Made by a program: the position numbers and the translations under genes. A stretch of 54,021 nt of DNA from Purshia tridentata (lineage: Eukaryota; Streptophyta; Magnoliopsida; Rosales; Rosaceae). Positions 23,935 through 34,986 of the stretch are shown one piece after another. A model generated the notes under the pieces. That model was not told the origin of the DNA. It saw only the letters and a program-made list of their open reading frames with translations, and ran no database searches. Location: assembly GCA_003254885.1 (NCBI GenBank), contig QANT01004010.1:1-54021 (forward strand), given 5' to 3'. The first letter of the stretch is position 1; the number at the start of each line of letters is the position of its first letter.

Positions 23935-26900
23935 TCAGAAGTCATGGAAGAGCATGAGAGCATCGTCAAGCTTCAAAAGGGATGCTTCCATCAGTATCAC
24001 AGTATTTTTGTATCGATTCCATGGTTTCTCTTGGGCCCCGGTACGATTCTGTATTGGGGTAGCAAGAAGCTGCAAAGGGTCACCAGGACAAAATTAGTAC
24101 ATGCAAAGTTGCAATAATGTTGAAATCTTCCTCTGTCAGACTAAAAAGTGATGTTAAATTGATACAAATAATACAAATATATGAAAGTCCGAGTTGTTCA
24201 GACTAGGAACTGGACCCTTTTCTAAACTGAAAAAGTCAGAAACACAGTGGACAAGCCAGGAGAAGTTTTTCGTATCACACTATCACCTGCTCAAAGCCTA
24301 GTTTGCAATTGAATAAATAAACATCTGCAGGTGCATCCTATCTAAGATAAATTACAATCATTTGTTTACAGCCAGTGGAAAGGTGCCTTTGATACAGAAT
24401 TCATTTATGTAACCATTATGATGGTCTTTATCTTAGCCAATTACCTAAAACATTATACAAGGTGCAGTCACTGCGCTGCACATAGATCATTCCATGATAA
24501 ACCCCTTTCTAATTGTATGAAGCTACAACCCTTTCCCTTTGTTTTGGCGTGTCATGTATGATAATCTTTATCTTCGGCAATTACCAATATAACCTTATAG
24601 AAGGTGCAGCTGCCAGGACTCAATGAGAAGCCCCTTTCTTATTGTATGAAGCTATGTTCATAGTAGTATTATGAGGCCATTGTTGAAAAAATTACCATCT
24701 CAGAAGAAATTTGATAAGGACTGAACAACGCAAACATATATGATAAATATTTCCAAGGAAACTAGAAAAACAAAAATACTTGCCGATATTACAAACCTCC
24801 TTTGCTTTTTCTCGTTCAAGAGCCAGTCGCCGACTCAAATTCAAGGCTGCATGGTACATCTCATCTAAAACATGGTTCCAAACAATTGGCTTATCTACTT
24901 TCCACAACAAGAATTGTGACTGTTTAGCTCCTGTTACAACTAATTTCTGCAAGGAGATGAAACATTATCATACAAGCGAAAATAAAAATGCCCATTTGTG
25001 TCTTGTACATAAAGAAGGCAAGTGCTCTACCTCCATATGCAAGTACTCATCCTTCCACAGCTTATAGAGAATCTTGGGTGTTTCCTTCTTTTCAACAAGT
25101 GTCATATCTGAAATCTACTAAATGAAATACCAAAGGTACTATTTTAACAACCACAACAGACTTGGATAATTCAATGTCAAAAGTAGGGAAACTACATGGA
25201 GAAGTATCATGCAATATTTTGTCATATTATACTCATATAGAAGAGATGGCATGGCTAGGTTTCATTTTAGTTCCTTACAGAATACTCAATGGAAAGAGCA
25301 ATTAATAATTATACCGAGGCAACTTTCTGGGTTGCCACTTGCCAGTAGTAGAACCATAACAATGTTATTACCTTATCCGTCTCAATTTGGCGACTACTAT
25401 TTACCAGTAACCTAAACATTCTATAAGCATCCATCCCATATCTTTTCAAAACGATTGACTCCACCTGCAGTTAAGGAAATGTACTGAGACATGTATCCTG
25501 GTGAACTAAAGATAGACTTTCATATACATGAAAGGAAAACAAATCAAAAATACCTCATCACTCTGAGCCATTTCTATAATTTTCTTCAAGTCTGTAGAAG
25601 AAACATATGCGACAATATAAACTCATTATATGTATTTATATGCCATCCATAAGAAGGATACTCAAAACCAAAATTCGACTTAGAAAATATAAAATTGAAT
25701 GAGAAAAAAGAGAATTGTACCAACACTATATGAATCATCCTGATCTACTCTTACAAGAGGTGAACCACCCAACAGGCTGAGGGAAGCTTTAACACGATCC
25801 GAGGTGTAACTACGACCAACTTCACTGTTGATCACCTCTTCATAAATAGTATCAAATGGTAAAGGAACTGCAAAATATATTTAAAAAAATTTAATAGCTA
25901 GGTTAGGCAAATGACTAACTCGGCACTATGAAGGCAGCATGGAGCAATGGTAGGTGAATGACCAATCAGGTACTACTACTGTTCTTTATTTCATTTACTA
26001 AGGTTTCAAATTATTTTTATACCACTTCTGTTTTACATAAAATCAAGAAATAAAATAAATTGAATTATATATGACCAATTCATCATGAAATAAAACAAAC
26101 TTTCAGTTACCAGAATTTGATATTTTCACTTTTTTCTCTACTGTTCTGGTTGCCTTCAGCATTGCTGTTAAGACAACTGCAGCTCCATCATCCAGCCGTG
26201 CCCTCACATTCTCAATGCAAGCCTAACACACATCGATAGAATATCAAAAGTACATTCACCTCAAGCAGAGTATGCAGTAGCATATCGGAACATGAAGAAA
26301 TGAAGGCAAGATAATTAATCTCATATAAAATTATAAAAAATATCGTATGGGCATTATATAGCAATGTCCATTCTTTTCTCTCTTTTTTTAACCAAACAAT
26401 GAAATGGACATTCTCCAGGGATGTTCATTCTATTCCAAAGTTGATTTCACTAGATCAGTATATTTCAAATGGAATATCAGACAGAAAACCAACCTTATTC
26501 CTTAGAAGACGAATGAATTCCTCAAAATTAGCACGCCAAAGAATTATTTCTGGATCATTAGACTCAAATTCTCCATCAAGCTCCATAGAATCATGCTTGC
26601 GCTACAAATTCAGGAAATTGCATATTAGAATAGTGTAACCCTTTCAGAAAATTGCATATTGTAACATACTAAACCCGGTGTCTAGATATGTCAATATGTG
26701 TACCAACCTTCTCCCCAACACTCATACCAGAGGAATCATTTGCACTTTTTACTGCACTTGCAGTAGTTTCTGAATCCATCTTAGTTGAAAATCTTATAGG
26801 TTCCATAGGTGTTGCTGCTGCTAGAACACGTTGTTCTAGGGTCTCCGGTACTTCAATGATCTGTAAAGGTTGATTCAAAAAATGTACAAAAAATGATTTA

Positions 26901-28162
26901 TAGAGGTTCACACTTTAAATAACAAATTAAAAATGGTTCAACTAGGGGAGAAGTTCAGAAAAGATAAGAATTCAACTTGATATTAATAAATAGGTCAAGT
27001 TAATAAGACATCATTTGACATGACTAATTAAACATAGTGAGTTAAGGTTGACTAGCACTTGCGAAAAAACCGAACACAACAGAACTCAGTTTCCACCAAT
27101 AGGTTCAACCCTGATTTATTTGTTACTTGGTCGAGTCATAAAGGCTGACACACTTCCAAACAAAACTAATCTCCCCCTCCCGCAGGCATAATTTATATGT
27201 TTGACACAAATTATGTACTACAGTATTACCTTAGCAGACTTAGCACCTCGCTTCTTTGAAGGAGCTTCTTGTTCAGTTGGTTCTTCAAGAACTAGATCAG
27301 GGGCCGGGCAGCGTTCAACAAAATGGGCAGCCACAAGTTTATGAAAGCTTTCTTGAACACCATTCTGAACTGCAGAATCTCCTGGAAGGAAAAAGTAATT
27401 AATTTACAAAATATGTATATATATTTGTAGCATGGCGCACCTAAAATGCAATGCAAGAAAACAATGAGAAAAGACTTGCCTTGACTTCCACTTGATATGG
27501 CTCTTTCAATCATTTGTTGCTGTGTAAGCCTACCATGCTGAAGCAAACCCTCAAGAAGTTGTTCACACTGCAAAATAAAATATAAAAAATTGAAGAAAAG
27601 GCAATAATCCAAATTGACCCCTAAAACAACAAAACCAAAACAAAAAGAACTAACATCTTTATCGAGTTCCTGGGATACAATCGCCAGGAATTTGGGAAAC
27701 CTCAGGCGATGGAGTATGTTATCGAATAACGCTAAGTACTGGACAGGCATGAGTTTACCTGCATCACCACCAATGAATTAAAAAAAACAAATAAATAACT
27801 TTGTGCCCACTGAACGAAAAAAACAACACCAGGGAAAGATTGAGAGAATTACTGGTTCCTACGATGGAGAAGGGTTGAACGCAATTGTGTTGGATGAGGA
27901 CGAGGAGAGAGTTTTTGACTTGCTGACGGGTGAGCTCCGTGTACCTAATTAGCTGTCCAAGGCTTAGGGGTCCCCTTTTCAGAAGATTTTCACACACCTT
28001 CTGCACCAGACGTGCATTCGATTGGTAAATAAATCAATACAGCAACAAAAAACATAAAAGAAAAAAGGGTTTGGAGTGAAAGAGAGTTACAGCCACGAGA
28101 TTGCCGAAGTGGGAGGTGATAAGGTGTACGGCATATTTGATGCCGTACTGGGTCTCCGTCAT
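23935..28162 (-). CDS. RPC3: DNA-directed RNA polymerase III subunit RPC3 (RPC82/C82 homologue)
   Basis: Subunit of the Pol III RPC3-RPC6-RPC7 subcomplex, which opens the promoter at tRNA and 5S genes in the nucleus. Fourteen minus-strand exons: 28162-28091, 28000-27853, 27758-27655, 27567-27480, 27381-27230, 26860-26708, 26601-26494, 26222-26111, 25867-25721, 25591-25554, 25464-25372, 25114-25031, 24946-24797, 24069-23935. The sum encodes 527 aa. The N terminus (TQYGIKYAVHLITSHFGNLV, then KVCENLLKRGPLSLGQLIRY and TELTRQQVKNSLLVLIQHNC) is the RPC82 winged-helix signature. Further blocks are FPKFLAIVSQELD, LYKLWKDEYLHMEK and the C-terminal LLATPIQNRTGA...YKNTVIL. The intron after exon 4 needs a GC donor to keep frame. 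Upstream, GTGGGCC and CTGGGCC motifs near 28359-28395 resemble site-II elements of growth-related genes. Confidence 0.93.
24419..24655. repeat. Imperfect ~100-bp direct repeat in the last RPC3 intron
   Basis: Segment 24419-24526 (ATGGTCTTTATCTTAGCCAA ... CCCCTTTCTAATTGTATGAAGC) recurs, diverged, at about 24558-24655 (ATAATCTTTATCTTCGGCAA ... CCCCTTTCTTATTGTATGAAGC). Both copies lie inside the 727-bp intron between the final two exons. This is an old local duplication; no mobile-element hallmarks are visible. Confidence 0.7.
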
Positions 28163-28644
28163 CTTCTTCACTGAAGCAGGGCAGAGGCGGGAAAATGGGG
28201 AGGTTTATCGAAAATGCAGGTGGGTAGAGCGCTAGATCAAAGTCGTCACTGGTTTTAAGACTGGGTTTAGAGGAAAATAAAATATGTGTGGGTGGGAAAA
28301 GAAATTGATGGGGTTTGTTTAGTCTGTATTTTGATGAGAAGCCCAGTAATTCAGGGGGTGGGCCACGCGAAGGCCGTAGCTTGGAGGGCCTGGGCCATGA
28401 CCCGGACCGAATGGCTTTGTGGAAAGTGGAAAGTGGAATGGTTGATAGGTCGTATTGGGAAGGTGGAACCCAATATGGAAATAAAGAGTACATTTTAAAC
28501 CAAAATATTAAATCAACTTTGCCGTCGACACAGAAAAAAAGAAAGAAGTAAATTGTCTTATATATGGAACAGAATTGAGATCACCCCCTTTGTAAGCTTT
28601 TGAGGAAATAGAGAGAAAGCTTTACGTATAGGAAATAAAATTAT

Positions 28645-28790
28645 ATATGAATGATAATATAACAAATAATGAAGATATGTAAAGGAATGAAGGAAAGTGT
28701 GATTGAGTAAAAGGGAATATGAATGATAATATAACAAATAATGAAGATATGAAAAGGAATGAAGGAAAGTGTGATTGAGTAAAAGGGAAT
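28645..28790. repeat. 72-bp tandem duplication
   Basis: Two adjacent copies, 28645-28716 and 28717-28788, begin ATATGAATGATAATATAACA and end TTGAGTAAAAGGGA. The only visible difference is GATATGTAAAGG versus GATATGAAAAGG. Minus-strand ORFs spanning this block show the same peptide pattern twice, which is an artefact of the repeat. Confidence 0.9.
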
Positions 28791-29142
28791 AATGGGGATG
28801 GTGTTGGAAGCGAAGAATAGGTGGCTGTGTTGATTACAACATATACCTGCCTTATAACACAATGCATGCATGCAACATGTAAATATTTATAAACCCCTTA
28901 GTTAGAGATTAATTTTCTCATAACTTCTACTCAAAATTAAACTGTCTTAAAACCCCTAATATACACTTTAACATTTTTCAAAATCCTCTAGTCAACCTAT
29001 AACCATCTAAAAATAACTTTTCTTTTTTAGAATTTCAATTATACCCTTTTTATTTGTTTTTAATTTCAATAAAATTTTATTTCTATTTTCTTTATTTTAG
29101 AAATACCACTTTTTATTCATTTTTTTATTTTAGTCTGTAACT

Positions 29143-29672
29143 TTAAACTCCCTAACCACCTAAAAAATTTGTCTAAATCTTCAAAAACTCTCAAAACCTC
29201 CTAAAAATTATAATATATTTTTTATCCTTCTGATGCATTCAGACGCGCTCTCTGATGTATTTTGACGCGTGCTCTAACATGCGTCCAATGTAACTGTATT
29301 TCAGTGAAGGTGTAATTGTTTATTTAGTGAATGTGTAACTGTTTGTTTAATAAAGATGTAGCTGTTTTAGTGAATGTGTACTTTTTTTTAGTCAAAGTGT
29401 ATATAACTGGTTTTTTATTTTTTTATGGGCCTGTAATTTAATAGTATAATTATTTGTAGTTATTTTTTAATGTAATTGTATTTCTAAAATTCAGTTTTGA
29501 TTTCAGTGTAACTGTATTTTTGGGCGCGCGTCAGTCCATGTGTCAGTTTGCCTCAGCGTGCGTCTGAACGCGTCAAAAGGACAAAAAAAGTATTATAAGT
29601 TTTAGAGGTTTTGAAAGAGTTTCTAAATGGTGGGGGGCTTAAGAAAACTTTGTTGGTAATTAGAGAGTTTAG
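29143..29672. mobile_element. Inverted-repeat element with degenerate internal GTGTAACTGT repeats
   Basis: The left arm (TTAAACTCCCTAACCACC from 29143, through CTCTCAAAACCTCCTAAAA and ATGCATTCAGACGCGC) is complementary to the right arm (GCGTCTGAACGCGTCAAAAG, TTTTAGAGGTTTTGAAAGAG, ending GGTAATTAGAGAGTTTA near 29671). The loop has several degenerate copies of a GTGTAACTGTTT/AGTGAATGTG unit between 29,300 and 29,500. There is no coding capacity. This is the architecture of a non-autonomous DNA transposon, possibly MULE-like. No target duplication was identified, so the ends are approximate. Confidence 0.6.
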
Positions 29673-30480
29673 AAAAAGTTACCACATGCAAGTGCCCCAT
29701 ATTATCTTGTCGGTCCTTACGACTAACATAACCCGTTTTCGATTGAACATTTCAGCGGATGGATTCAATGTCGTAGCACATGTGGATATATAGTATTTCA
29801 TCATCTACATGCATTATTACTTACAGTACCATCTATTATGAATTGCCCAAATAATTAATATAAACATCATTTTGAAAATGACCTAGTTGATTATAGAGTT
29901 TGATGTCCTTAGAGTGTCCCTCACTTACATTACATGGTAGTTAAATTTCAAATTTTTCTATCAAATTTCTATTTTGATAGAAACAGAAATATATATTATA
30001 TATTATATAATTTGTCCATCCATTTGGGAATAGAAATATATATTATATATTATATCAATTTTAAAAGTGTAAGTCTAACATTTGTAGTTCAAATAGTTAA
30101 AAATATTAATTTGTACATCCAATCGAGGTCTCCGAATTCAAACTTTCTTAATTTCCGCAATCGTCTAATCATCGAGAAAAAGGATTATGTGTTATATTAT
30201 TATATATATGTCATTTTATTAGTTATATAAATAATTAATAATTAGATGCATAAGTCATGTATGGTGGGGTCCCTGTATTATGCATGCTTTCTGTATTCTG
30301 ATGATGAGGCCAGGAGTGGAAAAAGAAGCATCGACTCATAAATGAGTCATATTATACACACGTCTCATATCACATGCATTGTGCAAGCTAGCTAGCTATC
30401 TAACTTTCTATCTCACACGAAATGCATGAGCAATTAACATAAAAGAAGCCAAAAGCAGCCAACCTTTTCTTTAATTTCTT

Positions 30481-30490
30481 TATATAAATA
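30481..30490 (+). promoter_or_regulatory. Probable TATA box of MIR393
   Basis: TATATAAATA lies 100 bp upstream of the MIR393 hairpin and is followed by a pyrimidine/ACC-rich leader. This spacing is typical for plant Pol II miRNA promoters. It was identified by sequence and position only. Confidence 0.6.
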
Positions 30491-30580
30491 CCAACAACCC
30501 AAACCCTCCAAAACCACTACTAAATTCATACCCCATAATTCATATCCATGTATTATGCAGCTGCTTCTTCAACAATAGAG

Positions 30581-30714
30581 CAGGTGGAGGCTTCCAAAGG
30601 GATCGCATTGATCTAATTCATCACATATATGGATCACTGATCGATCAATCGCACGGTGAGTTTTTGTTTGCTATTGGATCATGCGATCCCTTGGGAATTT
30701 TCCATCGTCACCTC
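30581..30714 (+). ncRNA. MIR393: MIR393 precursor hairpin (auxin-receptor-targeting microRNA)
   Basis: Positions 30593-30614 spell a 22-nt sequence, TCCAAAGGGATCGCATTGAT plus CT, identical to what I know as mature plant miR393. It sits on the 5' arm. The 3' arm has the near-complement ATCATGCGATCCCTTGGGAA (from 30678) as the star strand, offset as expected. Outer pairing continues between AGGTGGAGG (30582-30590) and TCCATCGTCACCT (30701-30713). The terminal loop is about 60 nt. Known role: miR393 guides cleavage of TIR1/AFB auxin-receptor mRNAs, affecting auxin response, root architecture and immunity. A TATA box lies 100 bp upstream and no protein gene overlaps. The primary transcript ends and any introns are not resolved. 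Confidence 0.93.
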
Positions 30715-33700
30715 TAATCCTGCCGTCCATTCCATTTATCTTTCCAGGTAACCCTTGTTTCTGTGGAACTACTGAATTTTATGATCAGTGCTTTGGTAAA
30801 TATATATATTTGTTGTTATTTTTGGGGGTTTGTTCTTCTTGAGGCATTTGCATGCATGTGCAAATAATATGTTTATGTTCACATATAACTGCCTGATTAA
30901 GCATAAAACTGATCATATATGTCTCATTATTATGAAATTATATATTTACAGGTAATCATATTCCTAAAAGCAAGAAAATACAATGAAATTAATTAAGCCT
31001 ATAAATTACTACTTTTATTACTCCTAATGTTTGCTCTTGTTACTTCCTTATAATTGGTTTGCTTAGATTTTCAGATCGAATTCAAGCTCGCTCCATCTCT
31101 CATTTTGCATGAGAAAGAGAAATATAACTAGTTTTTAATTAATACTGATTTCCAAGTTAGAATTGTTATCTTGTACCCAAAATTAAAAATAAAAATGCTA
31201 TGATCTCCGCTTTTGCAATCATGGAATTTTACCTTCAATTCCGCATATTCGCATAAATTCAATATATACATGCCCTGATCACTAGTCAGTGACTCAAAAG
31301 ATCGATCGACCTACGCAATCCAACTGAAATTTGCTGAAAGGAAATTTCTTACCCAAAAAATCTTGCATGAGATTTTCTCGGACACAGATTGAAAGCACAA
31401 CAAGATAACACAACCAGCTTGAATGTTTTGATTGAGAAATCCAGTGCTAACAACAGTCAAAATTGTCGGATAATTTCAAACCCCTTGGGCCAGGCCCATG
31501 GCCATATATATGATAGCTGAACTACTTTGCTACCTGCAAGCTTGCTTCTCCAAACGTTTAAACTTTAATTAAAGACATGCCAAGTGTTACCCAGGTGATC
31601 ATGAATAATTTGTACAATTAATATTCATCATGTACTTTGGCCCAAAAAAAAATATTCATCATGTACAATTCACAGAGCCACAGCTGAAGCCCAAACTATC
31701 TAAACAATAGCCCAATGGGTGAAACCCAAACAATCTTACTTAGGGCCCAATAGTGGAATGGATGCGGGCTAGCCCATCCAGTAAAATTCTGGACTTTATA
31801 AAGTCATGTCCTCCAGATTATCTGATCGAAAGTAGGGGTGGGTATGGTGCGGTTTGGTGCCTTGTGTGTGCAAAACTATGCGCCACTCCATAAATACATA
31901 AACGGTGTGGTTCAGTGTATTGCACCTTAAGAATTAAAGGAAAACCAAACCAAACCAAACCTTATACGGTTACGGTTTGGTTCGGTGTTATGGGTAAAAA
32001 TTTGGCCTATACACAATTCAATATGTTTTTGAGTATTTTTTTAGCCCAAATATGTTTTTGAGCATTTTTTTTGCCCAAATTTAAAAAGATTAACGACTAA
32101 CAAAGTAACAAGTACATGTAATACACTAATACAAAGTCCAGATTCCAAATTCCAAATATGTTTAATAGTGTTTGATAATTGATAATTTCCACTTTCCAAA
32201 TTCCAATCCAACCAAAAATCCAAAACAAATTAAACAATATAAATAATGTTTTTAGTCACTTTTTAATTTAAAATCATATATAAACCATAAATATATTTAT
32301 AAAATTATAATTTTATATATATATAGTTACGGTGCGGTTTAGTTTGACTTGGTTTTATTAGGTGTAAAACTGACACCTACACTTATTAGGGCCAGTTTGG
32401 TTTGGTTCTTGTAACTGTGTTTGACCAAAAAAGTCAATACAGTTTTTTACCTTTTTTAAGGGGCGGTTTGATTCGATTTTGCGGTTTTACAGTAAAAATG
32501 CCTATCCCTAATCGAAAGTTTCAGACTAAAGTAAAGTCCAGCAGAAAGTGACTGAAAGTAAAATAAGTGACTTCGTTTCCGTAGTTAATTTCGAAAGGTG
32601 ATAAAAAATTCCAAGAATTACGTACAAAGATTGAGACTTGAAGTTGAAAGTCGAAAGTCGAAAGTCGAAAGTGAAAAGTTGAAAGTCGAAAGTGGAAAGT
32701 GGAAAGTGATGTCTATGGTTGATAACAGACTCTGCGCCGTAGACCATGCCCCTAACTAATTAGTAAGTGTCTAATTAATTCAAGCATTGACTCCGCAAAC
32801 AACGGAAGAGATCGAAGAAGGATCTATCATCTATATATATTTATAATAAATTATTAAAAATAAATACTGTAAGCTTAGGTTATTAAAGACAAGTCTAAAC
32901 AGAAGCCGGTCTGCGTTTTTGCTTCCCAGATTTTCTCATGTAAATCCCAAATGCAAATTTCCAGGAAAGTAGTAGGACAAATTTGTCTTCATATATGCAT
33001 GGACCGACTATTAGAGATGGCGAGAACAAAATTAATTAACCAAACACCACGCGTATGATAACATCTATACAATAATATTTATGCCATTTCGTGCACGTAA
33101 AACTCTCTCCTTACAACTTGGATTCCTATTTTGGTTTTTTATTTCCTTTTTCTTTGACCTCAATATATACAAACGGATCTTTCACAAAATAACATATACA
33201 ATAATATATATTACGTACTACCGTGTACAAGCACAATTGTGAAACGCATCACCTCTGACAAATTAAATCCCTAAATTAGTAATTAAAAAAATTAATCACT
33301 AATGAAGATGATTAGTTCATCAATTAATTGTGTAACTAAAAGGTTCAAATAATTAACCTATTGTCACCTCAGTTGATCTCCAAAGTTGATGCGCGCCTCT
33401 AGCTAATAATATAGGTAGTATTACTAAACAATACAAAATTATTGTCAAGACTCAAGTTTCAAATGCGCGCACATTCTCCTTAAGTGGGTTGGCGAAAACT
33501 TGGACCAGCTTTGTTTTTTAGGTCACAAATTGAAACGTCTCATACAAATTCTAATAGTAAATATATGTGCGCTTCATATATATTTAGAAAAGAATTCAAG
33601 AAAAAGTATAATGTAAATGCCAAGCAACAGGATTGGGAGTGACACAGGCATGGCCGGTTTAATAAAATTAATAATTTATGATGGTTTTGAACCGAACTTC

Positions 33701-34055
33701 AAAGAAAATATGTGCCTAATGGAGAGGTTCAGCTGAATAATAAGTAGCCATATTTCTTTTTCCTTTTAATTTTAGGCAAGATTGGCAACGTACTACACAG
33801 CGATGCATCTACGCCATTGATAGCGGGCAGACATGGCCACATTGACTAGTATGTTAATCACTTGCAATGCATTAAGGTCATCGAAAACCCCTCCAACACG
33901 GCCCTTAATTTCTCAATTCTCGTGGGGTCATTTCTCCACTAAAATCTAAACTAGGCTTCGTGTCCATTTTTCCATGCACATTGCAACCCCGCCATGTCCT
34001 AATATTAACGAAACTAGCTTTTTATATGCTACAGTACAAGAACCCTTCAAACGCC
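30715..34055. other. Intergenic region between MIR393 and the PAR1 gene
   Basis: About 3.3 kb, AT-rich, without a credible protein gene. It should include the 3' part of the MIR393 primary transcript. It also holds the hAT-type element at 31833-32510, and close to it a run of AAAGTCGAAAGTGGAAAGT-like short repeats (about 32640-32710). Nothing else is supported. Confidence 0.5.
31833..32510. mobile_element. Non-autonomous hAT-type element with 8-bp target duplication
   Basis: A 678-bp element starts TAGGGGTGGGTATGGTGCGG and ends ATGCCTATCCCTA, so the termini are short imperfect inverted repeats (TAGGGGTGGGTAT versus TAGGGATAGGCAT). A perfect 8-bp direct repeat, ATCGAAAG, flanks it at 31825-31832 and 32511-32518. 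Inside are many GCGGTTTGGT/GGTTTGGTTCGG subterminal motifs near both ends. No transposase ORF is present. The 8-bp duplication and TAGGG termini are characteristic of hAT-superfamily non-autonomous elements. Confidence 0.88.
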
Positions 34056-34062
34056 TATAAAA
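34056..34062 (+). promoter_or_regulatory. TATA box of the PAR1-family gene
   Basis: TATAAAA, 56 bp before the ATG at 34118, implying a short leader of about 25-30 nt. The sequence and spacing fit a typical plant core promoter. Confidence 0.65.
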
Positions 34063-34117
34063 TGGGTCACCCCACCCATGCATTTTCACAACACACACGC
34101 TCCTCCTAGCAGCAGTC

Positions 34118-34986
34118 ATGGCTTCCAACTTGTGCTTCACAACCCTGGCTGTGCTGGCTCTTGCACTTGTCATTTGTGTGCAAGGAACTCTAGGTTTGTA
34201 AACGTTTAATCTACATATATAATTATCATTTACGTAGAATATGTTGAAACTATATTCTCGTTTGCGTTACATTAATTTGTGGGTTACTTACTTACTTTGG
34301 ATGCAGGAGGAATAAGATGTGAGAATCTAGAGCAAGGCATATGCGCATTCGCGGTGTCATCATCAGGCAAGCGTTGTGTGCTGGAGAAGCACGTGAGAAG
34401 GGGCACCGGAGAGGAAGCATACACATGCCGCACATCAGAAATCGAAGCGGAGAATTTGAAGGACTGGATCGAGAGCGAGCAGTGCATCAAATCTTGTGGG
34501 CTTGACCGCAAGTCATATGGAATCTCATCAGACTCACTCCTTGAGTCTCGCTTCACACACAAGCTTTGCTCTTCCCAGTGCTATGACTCCTGCCCTAACA
34601 TTGTTGACCTCTACTTCAATCTTGCAGCTGGTGAAGGTAATAATATATAATAAAATAACCCATCATTTAAATTTGAGGTGGTCAACTAACTATCTTGTGT
34701 AATTTTTTTTTTTAATAGAGCTCGAGGTATAACCAAAATAATAGATCTCACTTCTATAAGATGGTAACTTATGTGCATGTTTTGGTTATGTGTAGGGGTG
34801 TTTCTTCCAAAACTGTGCGAGGCTCAAGGAGCAAATGCTCGCCGAGGTATGTCTGAGATTCGTAGCTCTGGTCACGTTGCACCGGGACCGATAAACTCTG
34901 CCAACTTGGTAGCACCGGGACCAACGAACTCGGCCAATTTGGTAGCACCAGTAGTAGAAATTGCTCCAGCACAGCCACCTTGCTGA
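34118..34986 (+). CDS. PAR1-family protein (photoassimilate-responsive protein 1 type)
   Basis: Cysteine-rich secreted plant protein; the tobacco founder is induced by sugar accumulation and viral infection, but its biochemical role is unknown. Three exons: 34118-34193, 34307-34636, 34796-34986, encoding 198 aa. Residues 1-23 form a signal peptide (MASNLCFTTLAVLALALVIC). The PAR1 domain follows: RCENLEQGICAFAVSSSGKR, CVLEKHVRR, YTCRTSEIEAENLKDWIES, CIKSCGLDRK, SSDSLLESRFTHKLCSSQCY, DSCPNIVDLYFNLAAGEGVF and LPKLCE. After the domain comes a 50-residue tail with a near-duplicated unit (APGPINSANLV / APGPTNSANLV) that ends PAQPPC. The single in-frame ATG follows a good TATA box. Confidence 0.93.

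Larger units (their letters stand above)
28163..30480. other. Intergenic region between RPC3 and MIR393 with repeats
   Basis: No protein gene is supported. It contains the RPC3 promoter (site-II-like GGGCC motifs about 28,340-28,400), a 72-bp tandem duplication (28645-28790), a long-armed inverted-repeat element (about 29143-29672), a duplicated AT motif (AGAAATATATATTATATATT at 29985 and 30032) and, at the right edge, the presumed MIR393 promoter. Short ORFs on either strand here fall inside the repeats and are not credible genes. Confidence 0.5.

Noticed and set aside
28622..28871. Minus-strand ORFs with repeated Phe/Ser/Ile peptide pattern
   Set aside because: The repeated peptide simply reflects the 72-bp tandem DNA duplication; no start context and no family.
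34284..34562. Minus-strand ORF antisense to the PAR1 exon 2
   Set aside because: Shadow of the conserved PAR1 coding exon.
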